From Phycisphaerae bacterium (GTDB lineage: Bacteria; Planctomycetota; Phycisphaerae; Phycisphaerales; SM1A02), in NCBI GenBank assembly GCA_002690755.1, contig NZFT01000080.1:13694-25386 (forward strand): 11,693 nucleotides of DNA. Direction: 5' to 3'. The translations under genes were made by a program, and so were the position numbers. Below the pieces are notes generated by a model. That model saw nothing but the letters and a program-made list of their open reading frames with translations, had not been told where the DNA came from and did no database searches. Of the stretch, positions 6,830 through 11,693 are shown one piece after another. The stretch's first letter is position 1; every line of letters starts with the position of its first letter.

Positions 6830-8185
6830 ATGTCGATCACGCTCACCATGCCCCGACTCTCCGACACCATGGAGCAGGGAACCATCATCCGGTGGAACGT
6901 CAAGGAGGGCGAGGAAGTCGCCTCCGGCGCGATCGTCGCGGACATCGAGACCGACAAGGCGACGATGGAGATGCAGGCCTACGACGACGGCGTGATCGCC
7001 AAGATCCTGGTGGGCGAAGGCACCCAGGTGCCGGTCGGAACGCCGATCGCGATGATCGCCGAGGAGGGTGAGGATCCCGACTCGCTCGACGTCGCCGCAT
7101 CGACCGACGACCCGGCCGCGGCCGAGGCGACCTCGGAAGACCCGGCGCCCGCGCCTGCGGCGGCTTCGACGCCACCGCCTGCCGCCGCTTCGGCGACGCC
7201 GGCACCGACCGAGCCCGCCCCTGACTCCGGTCGGGTGCGGGTCAGCCCCGTCGCTCGTCGGCTCGCGGAGGAGCACGGCATCGAACTCCGCTCGCTGGTC
7301 GGAAGCGGTCCGGGTGGGAGAATCATCAAGCGCGACGTGCTCGCGGCGATCGAGACGGCGGGCGCGAACGTGGCGGGTGCGACGGGCGAAGTCGCTCCGG
7401 TCGCGATTCCGATGCCCGCAGTCCCCGCACCGGTGCAGGACCTCGCCTCGACGCCGGGTTCGGTGGTTCACGAGGTTCCCGCGCTCGAGAGCACGGAAGT
7501 CGCGGTGTCCGGCATGCGACAGACCATCGCCCGCCGACTGGTCGAAAGCAAGGCGACGATCCCGCACTATCAGGTCAAGATGCGGTTCTCGATGGACGCC
7601 CTCATGGACCTGCGTCGATCGCTCAACGAGAAGCTGGCGGGCGAGGGCGTCAAGCTCAGCGTCAACGACTTCATCGTTCGAGCCTGCGCTCTTTCCATGG
7701 CCGAGCATCCGATGTTCAACGCCAGCTGGGCCGGGGATCGAATCCTCGTGCACGGTCGGGTGAACGTCGGCGTGGCGATCTCGCTGCCCGAGGAACGTGG
7801 CGGTGGTCTGGTGGTCGCCTCCATCCGGGACGCTCATCTCAAGAGCCTGCGGATGATCTCCGCCGAGTCGAAGCATCTCGCGGTCAAGGCCCGTGACAAG
7901 GGACTGTCCACCGAAGAGATGTCGGATTCCACGTTCACCATCTCCAATCTCGGGATGTTCGGCGTCGACGACTTCACGGCGATCATCAATCCGCCGAACT
8001 CGGCGATCCTCGCCTGTGGCGCGGCGATCGAACAGCCGGTCGTTCGTGATCATCAGCTCGCGGTCGGTTGGGAGATGGCGGGGACGCTCAGTCTCGATCA
8101 CCGGGTGATCGATGGCGCGATGGCGGCTCGGTACCTCGGCACCCTCAAGGGGATGATCGAGGAACCGATGCGTCTGCTCGCCTGA
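6830..8185 (+). CDS. pdhC: Dihydrolipoamide acetyltransferase, E2 of pyruvate dehydrogenase
   Basis: E2 forms the core of the complex and moves the acetyl group from E1 to coenzyme A. The 451 residues show the classic order. A single lipoyl domain spans about 1-82, with the lipoylated Lys43 in ETDKATME. An Ala/Pro-rich flexible linker runs to about 134. The peripheral subunit-binding domain covers about 136-172 (SPVARRLAEEHG, GSGPGGRIIKRDV). A second short linker follows, and the catalytic domain runs from about 221 to the end, with active-site His424 and Asp428 in DHRVIDG. I chose ATG 6830 because the lipoyl domain begins at once; upstream sequence in this frame overlaps pdhB and is not E2-like. 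The ribosome binding site is weak (GAGAAG, six bases before). It lies 44 bases after pdhB in the same operon. Some family members use other 2-oxoacids, but the E1 partners point to pyruvate. Confidence 0.94.
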   Translation: MSITLTMPRLSDTMEQGTIIRWNVKEGEEVASGAIVADIETDKATMEMQAYDDGVIAKILVGEGTQVPVGTPIAMIAEEGEDPDSLDVAASTDDPAAAEATSEDPAPAPAAASTPPPAAASATPAPTEPAPDSGRVRVSPVARRLAEEHGIELRSLVGSGPGGRIIKRDVLAAIETAGANVAGATGEVAPVAIPMPAVPAPVQDLASTPGSVVHEVPALESTEVAVSGMRQTIARRLVESKATIPHYQVKMRFSMDALMDLRRSLNEKLAGEGVKLSVNDFIVRACALSMAEHPMFNASWAGDRILVHGRVNVGVAISLPEERGGGLVVASIRDAHLKSLRMISAESKHLAVKARDKGLSTEEMSDSTFTISNLGMFGVDDFTAIINPPNSAILACGAAIEQPVVRDHQLAVGWEMAGTLSLDHRVIDGAMAARYLGTLKGMIEEPMRLLA

Positions 8186-8373
8186 GCGAAGTCCGGAGCG
8201 ATGGTCATCGATCGTTTTTCGGCAAAATCTCGAGTATTCCAGCGATTCATCGGATATTTTCGCTGTCCATCGGGATGGGAAGAAGTGGCCCGCACCGCAT
8301 TGCGCTCGCTGGAGGACGGATCGGATCCTCGATCTGAAGTCCGCTCGATTCACCGTCACTTGGATCATGTCCA
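8186..8373. other. Intergenic region between pdhC and the glycosyltransferase pair
   Basis: This 188-bp spacer includes a patch at about 8211-8262 that is clearly richer in A and T than the surrounding genes. It contains a six-base inverted repeat, CAGCGA at 8240-8245 and TCGCTG at 8260-8265, with a 14-base loop. A promoter for the downstream pair is expected here, but I find no well-spaced consensus pair; TTGCGC at 8300-8305 is a possible -35 with no good -10. An ATG at 8201 opens a 65-codon frame with no family I recognise. Confidence 0.4.
8199..8219 (+). terminator. Possible weak terminator after pdhC
   Basis: A short hairpin (CGAT, loop GGTC, ATCG at 8199-8210) is followed by ATCG and five T residues at 8215-8219, beginning 13 bases after the pdhC stop. 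The stem has only four pairs, so efficient intrinsic termination is doubtful. Its position at the end of the operon is the main support. Confidence 0.25.
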
Positions 8374-9588
8374 GTGCCCCAAAGGTCACCCCGAATAGCA
8401 TTTCTCAGGTGGAACGACGATCGGGCCGCGGTCTCCGGGATGCCTTGGAACATGTCCGTAGGACTTCATTCCGCGGGCTGTGAAATCAACAACGTCCTTC
8501 TCGACTGCACGCCGGCCAACCTTCGTCCTTCGATTCTGCCCCGGGTCGCCGGAAAGCCGTCGCTGAGACGGGCGGCGAAATCGTTTCGTCGCTTGTCCAG
8601 AATGTTCCTTCCGGATCGGAGTCATCGATCCAGGTTGAAGGAGATGCGATCGTTCGCGGAAATCGCATCACGCAAGGTTCAAGCGGGACGATTCGATCTC
8701 GTCGTGGCGGCGAACATGAGCGGGCTCGTCGCCATGATCGAGACATCGCTTCCCATCATCTACGTGACCGACGCCACGGCGACGCTCGCGAACGCGATGT
8801 ACCCCAGTTTCGCCGAACGCCGGAAGGGCGAACGTGACGTCGCCGCCGAGTTCGAGACCTTGGCGGCGGATCGGGCCGATCTGGTCCTCGTGGCATCGGA
8901 ATACTGCCGAAGTTCGATGTGCCGGGATCATGGGGCCGATTCGTCCAAGGTGCACGTGGTCCCGCTGGGGGCGAATCTCGTCCCGAACCCGGATTTGGAT
9001 TCCGATCACGCCTTCGAAGACCGCTCGGTGCCGACGGACGGTGGCGAAATCGAATTGGTCGTGGTGGCGGCGGATCCGGAACGAAAACGCGTCGGACTCT
9101 GTGCGGCCGTCGCGGAGACGCTCGAAGATCGAGGGTGGCGGGCCCGGTTGCACTACATCGGTCCTCGGCACCCGATCTGCGACCATCGCCTCGTCGAGTG
9201 GGCCGGCAGGCTGGATCACGATGTGGCGTCGGATCGTGCGCGACATTGCGACGTTCTGCGTCGCGCCCACCTCGCGATCCTGCCTTCGGCCAGCGAGATG
9301 TTCGGCATCGCCCCGATCGAGAGCGCGGCATTCGGGCGTCCGTCGATCGTCTCGGCGGTCGGTGGTCTGACCACGGTGGTGCAGGATGGAGTCACCGGTC
9401 GCTGCCTTCCCGTCGACACGCCGGTTTCCGGATGGGCGGATGCGGTCGAATCGATGGTGGTCCCGGCCGACCGATACCGGGCGTACGCCGACGCGGCGCT
9501 GCGTCGTTATCAGGAGGAACTCAACTGGGAGGCATGGGGGCATCGGGTGAAGGGGTTCGCCCGAGGGCTCGTCGGAGCGGATCCGTGA
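8374..9588 (+). CDS. Glycosyltransferase, GT4-like (GT-B fold)
   Basis: A 404-residue retaining glycosyltransferase of the GT4 kind, which should move a sugar from a nucleotide-sugar donor to a glycan or lipid at the cytoplasmic face of the membrane. The N-terminal domain begins with RIAFLRWNDD and SGMPWNMSVGLHSAG, a typical acceptor-domain opening; ADLVLVASEYCRSSM and VHVVPLGANLVP mark the passage to the donor domain. The C-terminal domain has LAILPSASEMFGIAPIESAAFGRPSIVS, with the donor-site E-x7-E pair at Glu308 and Glu316, then GGLTTVVQDGVTGR. The start is GTG 8374: the frame is closed upstream by a stop at 8335, and this is the only start codon before the first beta strand. No clear ribosome binding site is visible. 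Donor and acceptor cannot be read from the sequence. It is coupled to the next gene by a GTGA overlap. Confidence 0.87.
   Translation: MPQRSPRIAFLRWNDDRAAVSGMPWNMSVGLHSAGCEINNVLLDCTPANLRPSILPRVAGKPSLRRAAKSFRRLSRMFLPDRSHRSRLKEMRSFAEIASRKVQAGRFDLVVAANMSGLVAMIETSLPIIYVTDATATLANAMYPSFAERRKGERDVAAEFETLAADRADLVLVASEYCRSSMCRDHGADSSKVHVVPLGANLVPNPDLDSDHAFEDRSVPTDGGEIELVVVAADPERKRVGLCAAVAETLEDRGWRARLHYIGPRHPICDHRLVEWAGRLDHDVASDRARHCDVLRRAHLAILPSASEMFGIAPIESAAFGRPSIVSAVGGLTTVVQDGVTGRCLPVDTPVSGWADAVESMVVPADRYRAYADAALRRYQEELNWEAWGHRVKGFARGLVGADP
9574..9577 (+). promoter_or_regulatory. Ribosome binding site deciding the GTG start of the second glycosyltransferase
   Basis: GGAG lies inside the end of the upstream glycosyltransferase gene, seven bases before the GTG at 9585, whose last two bases are shared with the upstream TGA stop. 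Together these argue for translational coupling and for this start rather than an internal one. Confidence 0.6.
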
Positions 9589-11018
9589 CGACGTCGCGGG
9601 GTGAGGGTATTCGGCGGTCCGACGGTCCGGGGGAGGACGATCCTCGGACGAACCTCGCGGTGGGAGCCGGACCGGAGCTCGAGTCGGTCCTGGTCGATTG
9701 GTATCGGACGAGATTGGGATGCATCACGGGTCTGATCGACCCGTCACGCGATTCCCATGCTCTCGAGATGCAGGCGGTGATCGAGGATTCGCTCGACCTT
9801 GGTCGGCGGCCGCCGGACGAATCGAGACGGTGGCTCGACCAGGCGCATCGATCATCGGCGGAGCATGCGGCCGTCGTGCCGGACGTGCTTCGATCCGGTC
9901 TGATCCGATGCGGGCGACGGACGGTTCGAACCTTCATCGGCAAGGTGCCGCATCGGCACGGATCGGTTTCTTCCTCGTCGACGACCCGGGTGCTGCACGC
10001 GATCGGGGATCTGCGGATCGGGGGTGCCCAGCAGCTCGTCATCGACCTCGCCGGTTCGACGCGGGTGGACGCTCCGCATCACGTCCTCGCCCGGAGCGTG
10101 GGGATCGGGTTTCGACTATGCGTGCCCTACACGGAGGAGCCGGGGGATCGCTCCCGGGTTCGACGGATCTTCGATCGTCACCGGCCGGAGGTGCTTCACC
10201 TCTGTCACTATCACGCCTCGCCCGCGACGACGGCCTGGTACGACCTCGTCGCCCGGGTCGCGATGGAACGTGGTGTTCCGATCGTCCAGAGTCACTGTGT
10301 GATCGGCGACCCCTGGCTGGGCACCGATGAACAGCACCTCGTGTTCTGTTCCGAATGGAGTCGGCTTCGCTCCGGTACGCAGGGCATTCCGGATTCCGTC
10401 ATCAATCCCGGTACTCCGTTCGAGATCTTCCAGGCGCCGCGGCGTCCGATCCCGGACGATCCGGTCGTGGGCATGGTGTATCGACTGGATCGCGACAAGA
10501 TCGACGAATCCGCCGCCCCGGCGATCGCCTGCGTGCTTCAGGAGGTCCCGCACGCACGCTTCGAAGTGGTCGGTGATGGTCCGGTTCGTCCGGATCTCGA
10601 ACGAGATCTGAAGGCCGCCGGATTTTCGGATCGAATCATCTGGCACGGCTACGTGCCGTTCGCGAAGCTCGCTTCCATCCATCGCTCGTTCGATGTCGAG
10701 ATCGCGCCGGTCGTCGCCGACGTCTTCGGTTCGGGGACCGTGCACGCGATCGCCTCGGGGACGCCGGTCGTCGGTTACGGAATCGCCGGGCTCCCCGAAC
10801 TGCTTCGTTCGGAGGCGGCGATCTCGACGCCGGGGTCGCCGGAGATGCTCGGTCGAAAGGTCGGCGCGATGCTGCGGGACGACGCCCTGCATGCCCGGGT
10901 CCATGCCACGCAATGGTCCCATGCGTCGTCGAATTTCGGCATCGAAGGGATGATCAGCCGGTACCACCGGCTTTTCACGGAGGTGGCTGGCCACCGAACG
11001 TCGATGCCGTCAGGGTGA
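9585..11018 (+). CDS. Divergent GT4-like glycosyltransferase with N-terminal extension
   Basis: A 477-residue protein probably in the same glycan pathway as the preceding gene, with which it overlaps in GTGA. The GT-B fold begins only at about residue 135, with RVLHAIGDLRIGGAQQLVIDLAG, a typical GT4 opening; the donor domain shows DPVVGMVYRLDRDK, ARFEVVGDGPVRPDLE, RIIWHGYV, and SGTPVVGYGIAGLPELL. The first 130 residues are polar, arginine-rich and probably helical, and match nothing I recognise. The usual donor-site E-x7-E pair is replaced by Asp379 and His387 (DVFGSGTVH), so activity on a normal nucleotide sugar is uncertain. GTG 9585 was chosen for the stop-start overlap and GGAG seven bases upstream; an internal ATG at 9768 would shorten the extension. 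The 3' end overlaps the convergent nuclease-family gene by nine bases. A catalytically altered or non-catalytic partner is possible. Confidence 0.8.
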   Translation: MTTSRGEGIRRSDGPGEDDPRTNLAVGAGPELESVLVDWYRTRLGCITGLIDPSRDSHALEMQAVIEDSLDLGRRPPDESRRWLDQAHRSSAEHAAVVPDVLRSGLIRCGRRTVRTFIGKVPHRHGSVSSSSTTRVLHAIGDLRIGGAQQLVIDLAGSTRVDAPHHVLARSVGIGFRLCVPYTEEPGDRSRVRRIFDRHRPEVLHLCHYHASPATTAWYDLVARVAMERGVPIVQSHCVIGDPWLGTDEQHLVFCSEWSRLRSGTQGIPDSVINPGTPFEIFQAPRRPIPDDPVVGMVYRLDRDKIDESAAPAIACVLQEVPHARFEVVGDGPVRPDLERDLKAAGFSDRIIWHGYVPFAKLASIHRSFDVEIAPVVADVFGSGTVHAIASGTPVVGYGIAGLPELLRSEAAISTPGSPEMLGRKVGAMLRDDALHARVHATQWSHASSNFGIEGMISRYHRLFTEVAGHRTSMPSG

Positions 11019-11693
11019 TGCCTCGTTGCCGGCCTCCCGCGGGCGGAGGTCGACGACCAGCGGATAGTGGTCCGCGGCGTATCCCGAGGGTGGTTCGTCC
11101 TGACGCCAGTCGTATTCGTCGCCGGGGTGGAGCGATCCGACGACCTGGAACGTGCGGTCGACCACTTCTGAGTCCGCATTCGGGTGGATCATCAGGAAGT
11201 CGATCACTCGATCCGATTCGTGGGTGCGAAAGAGGGCGCGGGTGTCGCCTTCCTGCTTCCAGCGGTGGGTGTAGGCGTTGACGTAGCCGGCGTCGTTGTA
11301 GACGCCGATCGAGCGATCGAAGGGGCCGGCGTTGAAGTCGCCGGCGACCACCAGATTCAGATCGGGTTCCGCCTTCAGGCGGGTGTCGAGGAGCTCCACG
11401 AGTTGGAGGGCCTCGCTTTCCCGCTGGCGTCGAAAGCGGCCGGACTTGTGGTGGACCACCACCATGGTCAGTTCGTAGGGGGGCTCGCCTCGGCCGGCTG
11501 GAATCTCGATGTCGACCATCAGCGGACTGCGCTGGAACTTGGTGGGCGGCTCGCCGTCCCGCGCCCAGCCGTCACCCCGCTTCTTCATCTCCATGTCGGC
11601 GAGGCCCTCGTCGGGCCAGATCGTCACCGCGGTGATCGGATGGCGACTGAGCACGCTCTGTTCGACGCCGCGGTAGTAGCCGACGTCCTTGCT
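11010..11693 (-). CDS. Endonuclease/exonuclease/phosphatase-family protein, C-terminal part
   Basis: A metal-dependent phosphodiesterase or phosphatase of the fold shared by DNase I, exonuclease III and inositol phosphatases. The frame runs open through the right edge, so the start lies outside; 227 residues remain. Visible family landmarks are YYRGVEQSVLSRHPI near the cut edge, VVVHHKSGR, VVAGDFNAGPFD with GDFN at residues 118-121 of this fragment, RVIDFLMIHP, and ADHYPLVVDL near the end, with the catalytic-type Asp208/His209 pair. The usual SDH is ADH here, which is common in the family. Substrate cannot be told: secreted relatives act on nucleic acids or lipids, and whether there is a signal peptide is out of view. 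It is convergent with the glycosyltransferase gene, the last nine bases overlapping. Confidence 0.88.
   Translation of the reverse strand, partial: SKDVGYYRGVEQSVLSRHPITAVTIWPDEGLADMEMKKRGDGWARDGEPPTKFQRSPLMVDIEIPAGRGEPPYELTMVVVHHKSGRFRRQRESEALQLVELLDTRLKAEPDLNLVVAGDFNAGPFDRSIGVYNDAGYVNAYTHRWKQEGDTRALFRTHESDRVIDFLMIHPNADSEVVDRTFQVVGSLHPGDEYDWRQDEPPSGYAADHYPLVVDLRPREAGNEASP

Noticed and set aside
8201..8398. A 65-codon plus-strand frame after pdhC
   Set aside because: No family resemblance; the only GGAG is two bases before the ATG, too close. It covers the AT-rich spacer and overlaps the glycosyltransferase start. It cannot be excluded but is not supported.
6773..8401. A 542-codon minus-strand open frame antisense to E2
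   Set aside because: His/Arg/Asp-rich translation typical of an antisense shadow. E2 on the other strand is unmistakable.
8367..8488. ATG at 8367 as the start of the first glycosyltransferase
   Set aside because: It is in a different frame from the glycosyltransferase and meets a stop within about 40 codons.
10265..10279. Inverted repeat GGAAC-GTGGT-GTTCC as a second LexA-like site
   Set aside because: The centre has five bases rather than four and it lies inside the second glycosyltransferase coding region, so chance is the simplest reading.

Overview
The window looks like ordinary chromosome from a GC-rich bacterium, most likely a planctomycete and perhaps of the Phycisphaerae. The best clue is a membrane protein at 1064-1972 whose N-terminus carries a CxxC / YDLRG / CPECG zinc ribbon, a pattern I associate with Planctomycetota. 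The assignment rests on pattern recognition, not on a search. I see no insertion sequence, phage gene, CRISPR array, tRNA or rRNA.

Layout, left to right. (1) The 3' part of trpE (1-1062, +), anthranilate synthase component I, cut by the window edge. (2) A minus-strand zinc-ribbon multi-pass membrane protein (1064-1972), convergent with trpE with one base between the stop codons; its best start is a TTG behind a good ribosome binding site. (3) A divergent 230-bp spacer, then a secreted carboxyl-terminal processing protease (2203-4467, +) with signal peptide, an unusually long N-terminal region, a PDZ domain and an S41 Ser/Lys dyad. (4) A 222-bp spacer holding a LexA-box-like palindrome and a good sigma70-type promoter. 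(5) A three-gene pyruvate dehydrogenase operon: E1 alpha (4690-5802), E1 beta (5799-6785, start and stop overlapping in ATGA) and E2 (6830-8185). No E3 gene is present here. (6) A 188-bp spacer with an AT-rich patch, then two translationally coupled GT4-like glycosyltransferases (8374-9588 and 9585-11018, overlapping in GTGA). The second has a degenerate donor-site motif and an N-terminal extension of about 130 residues. (7) A minus-strand endonuclease/exonuclease/phosphatase-family protein (11010-11693), cut by the right edge, whose 3' end overlaps the second glycosyltransferase by nine bases.

Working together: the two E1 subunits and E2 form the decarboxylating and acetyl-transferring parts of the pyruvate dehydrogenase complex and must borrow dihydrolipoamide dehydrogenase from another locus. 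The two glycosyltransferases probably act on the same glycan or surface product. The other genes look like unrelated neighbours. I did not find a convincing new multi-gene system. The most checkable oddities are the divergent second glycosyltransferase, the LexA-like palindrome, the protease's long N-terminal region and an unusual active-site loop in E1 beta. Many long overlapping reading frames on the opposite strand are by-products of high GC content.
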